Counted from the first letter of the stretch, positions 33,654 to 42,181 are shown. The stretch: 64,000 nucleotides of DNA from UBA5239 sp040394635 (GCA_040394635.1 JBEBRW010000018.1:17231-81230); one strand, 5' to 3'. A program made the numbers and translations. The notes: a model not told the origin generated them from the letters alone.

Positions 33654-34529
33654 ATGAACGAGATCATCATCAAGGCTGAAAACATCAGCAAATCCTATGG
33701 GAAAAAGCCGGTGGTCCGGGGGCTGAATATGAACGTGCACCGCGGCAATGTTTACGCGCTGCTCGGCAACAACGGCGTGGGCAAGACCACCACCATCAAA
33801 ATGCTGGTCGGGCAGATGGTTCCGGATTCCGGCAGCATCTCCGTGTTCGGACTGGACCCGGTCAAGCACGGCGTCGAGGTCAAGCAGCGCACCGCCTACG
33901 TGGCCGAAATCATGAAGGTGTACGACTGGATGACGCTGGAGGATCTCTTCAAATTCGTCAAGTCGTTTTACCCCGCCTGGAACGATGAGCGCTGTGCGCG
34001 GCTGACCCGGACCTTCGAGCTGCCGCTGAACCAGAAAATGAAGGATTTCTCTCGCGGAATGTATGCGAAAGGCACGCTGCTGGCCGCGATCTGCCGCGAA
34101 CCCGACCTGCTGGTGCTGGACGATCCGTGCCTCGGCCTGGACACCGTGTCGCGCCGCAACTTCATGGAAATGCTGGTCGATTCGCTGGAGGATTACGAAA
34201 AAACGGTGGTGCTCTCCACGCATCTGATTCAGGAAGCGGCGGGCATTGTCGACCGCGCCGGGATCATGAACCATGGCCGGTTGGTGGTGGAGGAAGACAC
34301 CGCCGTGCTGCAGGACCGGACCCGGCAGCTGACCGTAGCCGCCGAGCAGGAAAAACTGCTGCCCGAGTTGAAGGTCATCAACCGCCGCGATGTGGGCTCC
34401 GAGCTGCTGCTGACGGTCGCGGGCGACGAAAAGGAGCTCGGCGCCGCGCTGCAGAAAATCAACGGCCTGACCTTCAAACTGGACGCCATGTCGCTGGAAG
34501 ACATCTTCCTCGCCTATACCAGTGATTGA
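33654..34529 (+). CDS. ABC transporter ATP-binding protein (YtrB-like)
   Basis: 291 residues. Start at ATG 33654 preferred (AGGAG at 33641-33645, 8-base spacing) over ATG 33648. Walker A is GNNGVGKTT (38-46), signature FSRGM (132-136) instead of LSGGQ, Walker B LLVLDD (152-157) with Asp157 where the catalytic Glu normally stands, D-loop GLD, H-loop His190 in VVLSTH. A C-terminal ~70-residue extension is usual for drug or bacteriocin-type ATPases. As the only ATPase of the operon it would have to serve all five membrane proteins. The Glu-to-Asp change may slow hydrolysis but occurs in some relatives. Confidence 0.93.
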   Translation: MNEIIIKAENISKSYGKKPVVRGLNMNVHRGNVYALLGNNGVGKTTTIKMLVGQMVPDSGSISVFGLDPVKHGVEVKQRTAYVAEIMKVYDWMTLEDLFKFVKSFYPAWNDERCARLTRTFELPLNQKMKDFSRGMYAKGTLLAAICREPDLLVLDDPCLGLDTVSRRNFMEMLVDSLEDYEKTVVLSTHLIQEAAGIVDRAGIMNHGRLVVEEDTAVLQDRTRQLTVAAEQEKLLPELKVINRRDVGSELLLTVAGDEKELGAALQKINGLTFKLDAMSLEDIFLAYTSD

Positions 34530-34571
34530 GCCTTTTTGTTGACCCCGTGTCCATAATATCCATGTTTACTC

Positions 34572-34599
34572 TTGAAAAGTTGACGTTTTGTGTTATATT
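34572..34599 (+). promoter_or_regulatory. sigma-70-type promoter of the microprotein gene
   Basis: TTGAAA (34572-34577), 16-base spacer, TATATT (34594-34599), then GGACGAGG about 9 bases before ATG 34635. Confidence 0.6.
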
Positions 34600-34634
34600 A
34601 AACGCTCATTCAAAATTGGACGAGGTTATATATC

Positions 34635-34730
34635 ATGAATGGAAAAGGCAGCAAGCGTCGTCCCGGTAACGAAAAAAAGTACCGTGACAACTGGGAAGCC
34701 ATCTTCAGCAAGAAGACGAAATCCCGGTAA
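34635..34730 (+). CDS. 31-residue microprotein (GKGSKRRP family-like)
   Basis: Short gene, 31 codons plus TAA. The peptide begins MNGKGSKRRPGNEKKYRDNW and ends EAIFSKKTKSR: very basic, one Trp, no membrane helix. From memory, the pattern GKGS-x-x-RP followed by W/F-x-x-IF-x-K-K recurs in short uncharacterised proteins of bacteria and phages; I cannot search to confirm. Evidence for a real gene is independent of that: own promoter, GAGG ribosome site, and a strong terminator nine bases after the stop. It lies between the ABC operon and convergent M55 gene. Probably nucleic-acid or ribosome associated, by charge only. Confidence 0.75.
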   Translation: MNGKGSKRRPGNEKKYRDNWEAIFSKKTKSR

Positions 34731-34738
34731 CGAAAAGA

Positions 34739-34773
34739 GCCGCACCCCGAAAAGGTGCGGCTTCACTTTTTAT
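34739..34773 (+). terminator. rho-independent terminator after the microprotein gene
   Basis: Perfect 8-base stem GCCGCACC/GGTGCGGC (34739-34746, 34754-34761) with a 7-base loop, then TTCACTTTTTAT. Confidence 0.88.
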
Positions 34774-34778
34774 ATACC

Positions 34779-35564
34779 TCAGAGCAGCTCGTAAAACAGC
34801 TTTTCCAGATTGTCCCCGGTCTTTTCGTAGATCCGGCAGTCGTCGGGGTCGGGGAAGTTCACCCCGGTCAGGTCTTCGCGCTGGAGCCGCTCAATCATCT
34901 CGATGCGCAGCGTGACCGGATAGTCGATCCTGAACGGCTTGAATTTGCGGTAACGGCGGACGGCGTCGGCGGTCATAGTGGTGATTTTCTCATGGGCCTT
35001 GTCGAGCGGCAGCGACTCGCTTTTTTCCAGGCCCGACGAAACTTTGACCTGGCAGGACGGAACGTCCGGCATGATCCGGGCCGCTTCGATGCCGGTTTTG
35101 TCGTCGCCGGAAAGCATGATGACCGGGACGCCGTATTCGGCGGCGATGGCGGCGTCGATCAGCGCCTCGCCGGCCTTGACGCCGTTCACCCATATATTTT
35201 GATACGCTTTGGAGCTGTAGGTATGCTCGAGCAGTGCGCGCGGCGTTCCGGCCATGGCGTGGTAACCGAGCAGGATCAGCGCATCGGTGCCGGCGAACTC
35301 CGCGTAGCGCACGCCGGGCGAGCCGCCCTGAAAAAGCTTTGCCCGCGGGTCGATCAGCGCGGGGTCGACGTTCATGCCGCTGCCGTGGCCGTCGCGCACC
35401 GTCACTTCACTGGCGCCGCCCCGGAAACACCCCTCGACACAGGCGTTGATATCCGCCGCCATGAGCTTGCAGCCCTCCGGGTATTCCGGCTGGTCCTTCA
35501 GCACGTGTCCCCGGCAGTTGACCCCGGTAATTCCTTCCATGTCGCAGAAAATATAAACTTTCAT
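34779..35564 (-). CDS. M55-family D-aminopeptidase (DppA-like)
   Basis: 261 residues. The M55 zinc site is visible: CDMEGITG (Asp8, Glu10), VRDGHGSGMN (Asp58, His60), LLGYHAMAGT and LLEHTYSS. DppA of Bacillus subtilis is a self-compartmentalised decameric D-amino peptidase active on D-Ala peptides, so a role in peptidoglycan-peptide recycling is expected. It is the last gene of a six-gene minus-strand run, 14 bases after the M48 peptidase gene. Confidence 0.95.
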   Translation of the reverse strand: MKVYIFCDMEGITGVNCRGHVLKDQPEYPEGCKLMAADINACVEGCFRGGASEVTVRDGHGSGMNVDPALIDPRAKLFQGGSPGVRYAEFAGTDALILLGYHAMAGTPRALLEHTYSSKAYQNIWVNGVKAGEALIDAAIAAEYGVPVIMLSGDDKTGIEAARIMPDVPSCQVKVSSGLEKSESLPLDKAHEKITTMTADAVRRYRKFKPFRIDYPVTLRIEMIERLQREDLTGVNFPDPDDCRIYEKTGDNLEKLFYELL

Positions 35565-35578
35565 CGTTCACACCTTAT

Positions 35579-37348
35579 TTAATAAATTTTGGCATCTGAA
35601 ATGCGGTCCAGCTGCTTCGAACAGCCGGGCCTGAGAATAAATATAATGGCGTCATTGTAAAATTCCGTGTTCAGCGAATGCAGAATCTGATCGTAGGTTT
35701 TGGTGCTGAAGAACATATTTTTCAGTTCAATCGCGACGAGGTCCATGGCGTAATAATCCTTGCCGCAGGGGTATTTGCGGACCAGGTAGGCGCTTTTGAT
35801 CACCTTGTGTTTCTGCAGGTTCCGGACGATCTCCTTTTTCAGCGACGGGGGGGCGTCCATGGCTTCCAGTTCGTCGTCGGGGCCAATATTCGGGAGAACA
35901 CTGAGGACGGAATTGATCTCCCTGGCGTGAATCCGCTTCAGTTCCTCGTATTCGTTCAGTTTGCCCTGATCTCCGGTTTCGTAGAGCCGGGCGAGGCAGA
36001 AATCATTCATCCGGATCGCCAGCCGGGGATCTTTTTCGATGGCGCGCATGATGTGTTTGAAGCCGTTTTCCTTGTCGACGTCAAACAGCGCGGAACCGTA
36101 GAAAAGCAGCGACAGCGCGCTGCCGGAAAATTTGACCCGGAACTTTTCCGCCATTTCCAACGCTTCCGTTTTCTGCCCGAGGAGCCTCATCGCGTGCAGC
36201 AGGTCGCCCGCCTCCGAAACCGTCCGGCACGGACGCTCCTGCCGGTATTCGCAGAGATCTTTGGCCAGGGCGCGGGCGCGAATGAACTCCCGGCGCGGCT
36301 CGTCCCACAGTTCGTGCATGATCCGGTTGAGCGGTTCGTCGAGCTCCTGAAAGTTGGGGATGGTCTTTTCGAGGCCGTCGCGGCGGCGGCGGTTGCACTG
36401 CTGCCACCCCATGTTGCCGATGCGCTGGCTGTAGGGGGGGTGCTCCGAATTCAGCTGGTCCGGGGCCTTTTTCATGGCGTCGAAAAATTTCTGTCCCTGT
36501 TCGTCGGCCAGCGGTTTGCCGAAAGCCTCGCGGTAGTAGGCGCAAAGATTGAGCGAACTCCACTCCTCGGCCTTGCTGTCCGGGTGCATCAGGTTTTCGA
36601 TGAAGCCATCCGCCTCGGCCTGCTCGGTATAAAGCGCCAGCAGGATGATTCCCTCGCGGAAATCGTCCTCGCCGAAGGCCTCGCAGGCGAAGCGGTCCGC
36701 ATCCTCCTCGAATTTCCGGAACAGCGGCGTGCACCAGGCGTTGAATGCCGGCAGATACCAGCGGAGCCAGAAGCAGGCCGCTCTCCCCACCTGGTCCTGC
36801 GCCACGCGCTGCCAGAAATTCAGGATGCCGACGATGAACCGGCTGTACAGCGAGTGATTCATCGACAGATGCCCGATTTCGTGGGCCAGGATGCCGCACA
36901 ACCCGCGCGCCGTTTCCAGGCAGAGCACCGGGTAGCCGATCAGCAGGATCGAGCGCCGGAAACCCGGCAGGAAGCTGTATTGGCGGGTCACTGCGGCGTT
37001 GATGGAATTGTCGATGTAGATATGGGTGATTTTCGGGCCGCGCACCAGCTTGGAGATGTAACCGATTTTCTGGTAGGTTTCCGCGAATTTTTTCCGGTCG
37101 AGTTTATAGGAATGGGGCGGGATGGGCGCATGACGGAACATCGCCGGGATAAATGTGAGCATACCGATGACCATGGCGATCGGAAATATCAGGATGAAAT
37201 AGATTTCGGAATGGATCGCCGCCCAGAACAGGAACACGATCACCGCCAGTGAACCCAGCAGTGCGCCCAGGCAGAATGCCCACAGTATGAATTTGTAATA
37301 TCCCGGAGATTTGCGGCTGCATTCAAATGCGCGTTCAAGTCCGGTCAT
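35579..37348 (-). CDS. M48-family membrane-anchored zinc metallopeptidase
   Basis: 589 residues. Two membrane helices are at about 20-43 and 48-70. The zinc site HEIGH is at 156-160 (GILAHEIGHLSMNHS), and the third ligand Glu is in RKFEEDADRFACEAFG. The C-terminal half (about 330-589) is helical, TPR-like (MRLLGQKTEALEMAEKFRVK; GSALFDVDKENGFKHIMRAI), larger than HtpX. M48 peptidases of this kind degrade misfolded membrane or periplasmic proteins. The start is 3 bases after the preceding gene's stop, so it belongs to the operon. Confidence 0.92.
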   Translation of the reverse strand: MTGLERAFECSRKSPGYYKFILWAFCLGALLGSLAVIVFLFWAAIHSEIYFILIFPIAMVIGMLTFIPAMFRHAPIPPHSYKLDRKKFAETYQKIGYISKLVRGPKITHIYIDNSINAAVTRQYSFLPGFRRSILLIGYPVLCLETARGLCGILAHEIGHLSMNHSLYSRFIVGILNFWQRVAQDQVGRAACFWLRWYLPAFNAWCTPLFRKFEEDADRFACEAFGEDDFREGIILLALYTEQAEADGFIENLMHPDSKAEEWSSLNLCAYYREAFGKPLADEQGQKFFDAMKKAPDQLNSEHPPYSQRIGNMGWQQCNRRRRDGLEKTIPNFQELDEPLNRIMHELWDEPRREFIRARALAKDLCEYRQERPCRTVSEAGDLLHAMRLLGQKTEALEMAEKFRVKFSGSALSLLFYGSALFDVDKENGFKHIMRAIEKDPRLAIRMNDFCLARLYETGDQGKLNEYEELKRIHAREINSVLSVLPNIGPDDELEAMDAPPSLKKEIVRNLQKHKVIKSAYLVRKYPCGKDYYAMDLVAIELKNMFFSTKTYDQILHSLNTEFYNDAIIFILRPGCSKQLDRISDAKIY

Positions 37349-37351
37349 TCG

Positions 37352-38440
37352 TCATTTTCCCCAGCTGGTGTTTCCGAGGAAGCCTTCGGCGAAAAATACC
37401 GGTTTGTAACCGTGCTCGGTCACCAGCCGCAGCGCGGTTTCGATCCGCTCGTGGTGGTCCACCTGGTAATTGTGATAACCTGGATACGAATATTGCTCGT
37501 GCGAACCAAGGCTGATGGTCTGGCGGGTGAGGGCCTTTTCCAGCTTGGCGGGAATCGCTGCCGGGGTCACCAGATTGCAGGTACAGTCGCCTTGGATGAA
37601 CAGCAGATTATGGTCGAAATCATAAAGCAGTTTATTCTGGTCCAGGTAAAGCGCGTCATTCAGGTTGCGGCAATAACCGATGTCGCAGACCGGAGTGCCG
37701 TTCTGATAACTGATGTATTGACCGTCCAGCACCCTGACGCCGCGCTCTGCCAGCACGTGAAACGCATCCGGCCGCGCCATGTACCAGTGCAGGATTATCG
37801 GATTGATGAACGTCTCTTCACCCGCGATGCGGATGATCTCGCGCTTCAACAAATCGTAATCCTCGGCCAGCTTGGCGGGCGCGGTGTTCTGGTAGGGGCG
37901 GTCGGGGAATTCCGAATACGAGTGGAAGGCCAGTCGCAGCCAGTCGGAATTGTCGATCCATTCCTGTTTGTAGACATCCGGGAAGTCTCTCAGCTCAAAC
38001 AGATGATGATCGTTGCGGTAGAAGCAGTTCAGCGTCACTTTCATACCGTATTTGAGGTTCATTTCGCGGAGGAATTTCAGATAAAAATGATCGAACAGCG
38101 ACTTCGGGCGCTCCTTGGCGATTTCGGTAAAGAAAAAGCTGTGGTCGTCAATGAAAAAGTTGTAACGCTTGAACGAAGCCTTGTCCCAGACCACTTTCAG
38201 GGTTTGCGAAAAAGCGCCGTATTCATTGGCGGTTTCGGCCTTGATTTCGTTAAACTGTTTTTTGAGCGAAATGACGGCGGCGAACCGTTTGCCGTTGCAC
38301 GTCGCCTGGACGCCGTTGATTTTCACCGGGCCGGAGGAGTCGCTGACGCCCTCGACGAGCAGCTCCAGCGCCTCGCCGCTCTCGCGTCCGTGAGTGTGAT
38401 TGACGACCGAGCCGTGGCGCAGGTTGATGATTTCCAGCAT
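37352..38440 (-). CDS. polysaccharide deacetylase-like (NodB-fold) protein
   Basis: 362 residues. Start at the ATG complementary to 38438-38440, one base after the fumarase beta stop; the longer frame lies inside that gene. After an N-terminal beta domain (MLEIINLRHGSVVNHTHGRE), the segments YNFFIDDHSFFFTEI, LKYGMKVTLNCFYRND, WLRLAFHSYSEFPDRPY and LGSHEQYSYPGYHNYQVDHH follow the order of a NodB barrel: an Asp-Asp pair, a His-x-Ser-x-x-x motif, and a late His. Metal-binding residues are plausible but not the textbook HxxxH, so activity is uncertain. It could be a deacetylase or a related amidohydrolase-like glycan enzyme. Confidence 0.7.
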   Translation of the reverse strand: MLEIINLRHGSVVNHTHGRESGEALELLVEGVSDSSGPVKINGVQATCNGKRFAAVISLKKQFNEIKAETANEYGAFSQTLKVVWDKASFKRYNFFIDDHSFFFTEIAKERPKSLFDHFYLKFLREMNLKYGMKVTLNCFYRNDHHLFELRDFPDVYKQEWIDNSDWLRLAFHSYSEFPDRPYQNTAPAKLAEDYDLLKREIIRIAGEETFINPIILHWYMARPDAFHVLAERGVRVLDGQYISYQNGTPVCDIGYCRNLNDALYLDQNKLLYDFDHNLLFIQGDCTCNLVTPAAIPAKLEKALTRQTISLGSHEQYSYPGYHNYQVDHHERIETALRLVTEHGYKPVFFAEGFLGNTSWGK

Positions 38441-38441
38441 G

Positions 38442-38987
38442 TCAGGCCTCCGGGTTTTCGTAGAGATTGCGGCCGTGGCAGTCGATCGCCACCAGCAGCG
38501 GTAAATCCTTGACTTCAAGACGGTGGATGGCCTCCGGGCCGAGGTCCTCGTAGCAGACTACTTCGCAGGCGGTGATGCAGCGGGCGATCAGTGCCGCCGC
38601 GCCGCCGGTGGCCGCCAGATAAACACATTTATGCTTGACCATGGCGTCGACCACTTCGCGTGAGCGGTTGCCCTTGCCGATCATGGCTTTCAGCCCGGCG
38701 TGTTCCATCAGCATCGGCGAATAGGCGTCCATGCGGTAACTGGTGGTCGGGCCGGCGCTGCCGATGACCTCGCCCGGCTTGGCCGGACAGGGGCCGACGA
38801 AATACAGCGCGCTGCCGTTCAGGTCCAGCGGCAGTTTTTCGCCTTTCCTGATCAGTTCGCAGAGGCGCTTGTGGGCGGCGTCGCGCGCGGTATAAATGAC
38901 GCCGGAGAGCAGTACCTGTGTCCCGGCGGTCATCGCCTCGACTTTGGCATTGTCCAGCGGCATATCGATGTGGATTGTTTTGCTCAT
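38442..38987 (-). CDS. class I fumarate hydratase, beta subunit (C-terminal domain type)
   Basis: 181 residues from the ATG complementary to 38985-38987, overlapping the alpha stop as ATGA. VLLSGVIYTARDAAHKRLCE, ALYFVGPCPAKPGEVIGSAG, PTTSYRMDAYSPMLMEHAGL and KCVYLAATGGAAALIA are the swivelling beta-domain motifs of Fe-S fumarases and L-tartrate dehydratases. It forms a heteromer with the alpha subunit, hydrating fumarate to malate. Two-subunit versions act on fumarate, tartrate or mesaconate; the substrate cannot be fixed here. Confidence 0.93.
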   Translation of the reverse strand: MSKTIHIDMPLDNAKVEAMTAGTQVLLSGVIYTARDAAHKRLCELIRKGEKLPLDLNGSALYFVGPCPAKPGEVIGSAGPTTSYRMDAYSPMLMEHAGLKAMIGKGNRSREVVDAMVKHKCVYLAATGGAAALIARCITACEVVCYEDLGPEAIHRLEVKDLPLLVAIDCHGRNLYENPEA

Positions 38988-39829
38988 AACACCACCTGGT
39001 CGTGGCGCGCCGCGTGGCAGTTCAGGTTCACCGCCACCGGCAGCGAGGCGATGTGGCACGGGAAATACTCCACGTGCACCGCCAGCGCGGTGGTGTCGCC
39101 GCCGAGCCCCTGCGGGCCGACGTTTGTCGCATTGATACGGCGCAGGAGCTCGCGCTCAAGCTCGGCGTAGAGCGGCTCGGGGTGCGGCTGGCCGACAGGG
39201 CGCAGCAGCGCCTTTTTCGCCAGATAAGCGACCTTTTCGAAGGTGCCGCCGATGCCCACCCCGACAATGGTCGGCGGGCAGGGGTTGCCGCCCGCGCGGG
39301 TCACGCTCTCCACCACGAATTCGATGATGCCGTCGCGCCCGGCGGCAGGCGGAAACATTTTCAGCGCGCTCATATTTTCCGAACCGCCGCCCTTCGGGGC
39401 CAGCAGTATTTTCAATTGATCGCCGGGGACGAGCTCCAGGTGAATCACCGCCGGGGTGTTGTCGCCGGTATTTTTGCGGGCAAAAACGGGGTCGGTGACG
39501 ATCGATTTGCGCAAGTATCCCTCGCGGTAACCGCGCGCGGTCCCGGCATTCACGGCGTCGTACAGTGTACCGCCGGTGATTTCCACTTCCTGCCCCAGCT
39601 CGACGAAATAGACCGCGAATCCGGTGTCCTGGCAGATCGGCATGCGCTCGTCCGCCGCGATGTGGGCGTTTTCGATGCACTGGCTCAGGAAGGCGCATCC
39701 GCGCTCGCTGCGCTCGGCTTTCAGGGCATCTTCAAGACTTTTCAGGACGTCGGCGGGCAGGTCGTACGCGGCTTTCACGCACAGCGCGGCGACGGCGTTT
39801 TCGATGGTTGCGAAATCGATCTTTCTCAT
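38984..39829 (-). CDS. class I fumarate hydratase, alpha subunit (Fe-S)
   Basis: 281 residues. The 4Fe-4S ligands are visible in RMPICQDTGFAVYFVE (Cys66), GGNPCPPTIVGVGIGGT and a late FPCHIASLPVAVNLNCHAAR. LGGDTTALAVHVEY and MSALKMFPPAAG are further family blocks. Oxygen-labile, typical of anaerobes, in line with a Lentisphaerota host. It starts 4 bases after the stop of the glycosyltransferase, an unexpected neighbour for a central-metabolism enzyme. Confidence 0.95.
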   Translation of the reverse strand: MRKIDFATIENAVAALCVKAAYDLPADVLKSLEDALKAERSERGCAFLSQCIENAHIAADERMPICQDTGFAVYFVELGQEVEITGGTLYDAVNAGTARGYREGYLRKSIVTDPVFARKNTGDNTPAVIHLELVPGDQLKILLAPKGGGSENMSALKMFPPAAGRDGIIEFVVESVTRAGGNPCPPTIVGVGIGGTFEKVAYLAKKALLRPVGQPHPEPLYAELERELLRRINATNVGPQGLGGDTTALAVHVEYFPCHIASLPVAVNLNCHAARHDQVVL

Positions 39830-39833
39830 ATTC

Positions 39834-40913
39834 TTAATCCTGACGGCTGTGGACGCGGTCGAGCATCAGTTTGAAACTGGACACGAAACCGCTCGGCGCC
39901 ATATACGTTTCCACCCATTTGCGGCCCTCGTCGCCGAGACGGCAGGCGTAGCCGGGATCTTCAATCAGTATTTCCAGCGCGTCGGAAAAAGCACGGATGT
40001 CCTTCGGCGGTATCAGCAGCCCGTTGCGCTCGTCCCTCAGCCATTCGCTGACGCCGCCGATGTTGAACGCCACCACCGGGATGCCATAGGAATTCGCCTC
40101 TGCCCCGACCATGCCGAACGGTTCCTGCCAGATCACCGGCAGAACCCCGATGTCGGCCTTTTCAAAATATTTCGACAGGTCATTCTGCCAGCCGACGAAT
40201 TCGACTTCCTTTTCCAGCCCCAGCCGCTTCGCCAGGCGCTTGCAGTTCTTCTCTTCGGGGCCCGAGCCGATGATATACGCCTTGAATTCGGCGCGCACCA
40301 TCGACAGCGCCTCGAGCAGCTGCTTGACCCCCTTCTCCTTAATCAGCTGCCCGGCGAACACGATGACCGGGGTTTCGCCGTTCTCGCGCACGCGGGTCCG
40401 GCGCGGGGCCACCCGGCAGACCGGGTAAATCTTGACCAGTTTCGTCACATCGAAACCATTGTAAAGCAGCTCGCTGCGCATAAAGGTGGAGGTAAAGACA
40501 AACGCGTCGCAATGACGGATTTCGCTGATCAGCCTGCCGTGTCCGGCCCGGTTCAGCCAGCCGGAGAGCCAGCCGCCGGAGGTGTTCAGCGGGCAGTATT
40601 GGTGGTCATGGATCATGACGGCGGTTTTGAATTTGGTGCGCACAGCTTTGACCAAAGCGGGGTCCTTGACCTTGTGGATGAATGCCAGGTCGTATTCGCT
40701 GTCGCGCAAAGAATCGAGCTTGTCGCGTTCATAGATCCGCTCGAAAACCTTGGCGAACTCTGCGTCGCGGGTTTTGTCGCAAAAAATGCCGTCGACCCGG
40801 AATCCGGCGTTTCTCAGCGCCATAACCGCGTCGTATATATAACGCTCGACCCCGCCGAGAAACCCGCACTGAGTCGATACAAATAATATCCTGGCTCCGT
40901 TTCCGCCCGTCAT
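39834..40913 (-). CDS. family 4 glycosyltransferase
   Basis: 359 residues. Start chosen at the ATG complementary to 40911-40913 (AAGG upstream); the open frame extends 41 codons further with no ribosome site. The N-terminal domain has ILFVSTQCGFLGGVERYIYD (glycine-rich acceptor-side loop). The donor-side blocks are VIVFAGQLIKEKGVKQLLEA, YIIGSGPEEKNCKRLAKRLG, VGWQNDLSKYFEKADIGVLP and the EPFGMVGAEANSYGIPVVAF EX7E motif. It transfers a sugar from an NDP-sugar with retention, likely in envelope polysaccharide synthesis. First gene of the minus-strand six-gene run. Confidence 0.95.
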   Translation of the reverse strand: MTGGNGARILFVSTQCGFLGGVERYIYDAVMALRNAGFRVDGIFCDKTRDAEFAKVFERIYERDKLDSLRDSEYDLAFIHKVKDPALVKAVRTKFKTAVMIHDHQYCPLNTSGGWLSGWLNRAGHGRLISEIRHCDAFVFTSTFMRSELLYNGFDVTKLVKIYPVCRVAPRRTRVRENGETPVIVFAGQLIKEKGVKQLLEALSMVRAEFKAYIIGSGPEEKNCKRLAKRLGLEKEVEFVGWQNDLSKYFEKADIGVLPVIWQEPFGMVGAEANSYGIPVVAFNIGGVSEWLRDERNGLLIPPKDIRAFSDALEILIEDPGYACRLGDEGRKWVETYMAPSGFVSSFKLMLDRVHSRQD

Positions 40914-41066
40914 TTTCCGCACCTTGATTGTTAGACAACACATAAAATAATACCACCGTCCCGAGATTTCAACTGAAAACCCGGATTTATTTATACTCCG
41001 CAGTCGCAAAACGTTTGCAATTAAACTCTCCCGCATGTATCTTTAGTCTCAATCAGAGTATCCCGA

Positions 41067-41100
41067 TAACTCTTAACTCTTAACTCTTAACTCTTAACTG
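41067..41100. repeat. heptamer tandem repeat TAACTCT
   Basis: Four perfect TAACTCT units plus TAACTG, ending four bases before the ATG at 41104, so the ribosome-binding region of that gene lies in the repeat. Confidence 0.9.
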
Positions 41101-41103
41101 ACA

Positions 41104-42135
41104 ATGGTTTATCTCGACAATGCCGCGGCCGCTCCGGTCGATCCGGAGATCATGGGCGCCTGGCGGATTTACGCCGGAAAATATTTTGCCAATCAGGAGG
41201 CCGTCCACTCCCTGGCCTACGAAATCCGCAGCAGACTCAAAGACGCGGCGGCCGAAGTTTCAATGTTGCTGACCGGCGAACCGTCGAACTATATCTACTG
41301 GGGCAGTTCGGCCACGGCGCTTTTCAATCTGGTCTGCGGCTACCCGGAATTCGACCGCGGCCGAATCACGACTTCGGAGTTCGAACACCCGGCGCTGGGC
41401 GCGGCGCTGGGCCGGATTCCCGGTGCGGGAGCCACCCCGCTGATCGCGCTGCATCATGTCCAGAGCGAAACCGGCCTGATCAACGACCTTGGCGCAATCG
41501 GAAAAGGCAACGCCGTATTTCTGGCGGACACCGTCCAGAGCGCCGGCAAACTCGATTTCCCGTGGCGCGCCGCGCAGCTTGACCTGGTGTTTTGCTCCGG
41601 GCACAAGATCGGTGCGCCGGGCGGTGCCGTGCTGGTCTGCCGCCACAAAGAAATCGGCGAGTTCCTCGACCGTGTCCGCAGCCGCGATTATCTGGACGGG
41701 CGCCCCGAACCCGCCCTGTGCCTGACGCTGGCCGACGCCCTGAAAAAAGCCTGTTCGCAGTGCGCCGAACACCGCGAACAAGCCGCATCCCTGAAAAACA
41801 AACTCATCACGGTGCTGGACGGCTGGACCATGCCGAACGGCAAAAAAGTCCGCGTCACGGTGTCGCCGGAGAAGTCGTCGCCGTTCATCCTGCATCTGAT
41901 CCTGAGCGGCTACCAGAGCGCGGTGGTGGTGCGGATGCTGTCGCAGCGCGGAATTCACGTGGCGGCGGGGAGCGCCTGCCAGGCGGAATCGAACCGCCCG
42001 AGCCCGGCGCTGCTGGCGCTCGGCTTCAGCCGCGAAGACGCCTACGCCGGGCTGCGCCTGAGCTTCTGGCACAACACCGAAGCCGAAATCGACCAATTTC
42101 TCAACGAATTCAAAGTTGTCCTGAAAAACTACTGA
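41104..42135 (+). CDS. class V aminotransferase, cysteine desulfurase-like (NifS/IscS type)
   Basis: 343 residues, slightly short for NifS. MVYLDNAAAAPVDPEIMGAW is the usual start. PLP Lys168 is in FCSGHKIGAPGG; Asp142 (LADTVQSAGK) and His95 (SEFEHPAL) match the cofactor-contacting Asp and His; the mobile catalytic Cys is present in HVAAGSACQAE. GYQSAVVVRMLSQRGIHVAA is also typical. It could supply sulfur for Fe-S clusters, thiamine or tRNA. No iscU or thiI neighbour. The ATG follows a heptamer repeat by four bases, with no recognisable ribosome site. Confidence 0.9.
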   Translation: MVYLDNAAAAPVDPEIMGAWRIYAGKYFANQEAVHSLAYEIRSRLKDAAAEVSMLLTGEPSNYIYWGSSATALFNLVCGYPEFDRGRITTSEFEHPALGAALGRIPGAGATPLIALHHVQSETGLINDLGAIGKGNAVFLADTVQSAGKLDFPWRAAQLDLVFCSGHKIGAPGGAVLVCRHKEIGEFLDRVRSRDYLDGRPEPALCLTLADALKKACSQCAEHREQAASLKNKLITVLDGWTMPNGKKVRVTVSPEKSSPFILHLILSGYQSAVVVRMLSQRGIHVAAGSACQAESNRPSPALLALGFSREDAYAGLRLSFWHNTEAEIDQFLNEFKVVLKNY

Positions 42136-42181
42136 TTTCATACGGTTCCCGGAAAAATCCTTCATTTTTTCATAAGGGCCA

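Noticed and set aside
34635..34730. prophage remnant
   Set aside because: The microprotein resembles some phage peptides, but no integrase, structural gene or att-like repeat is nearby.
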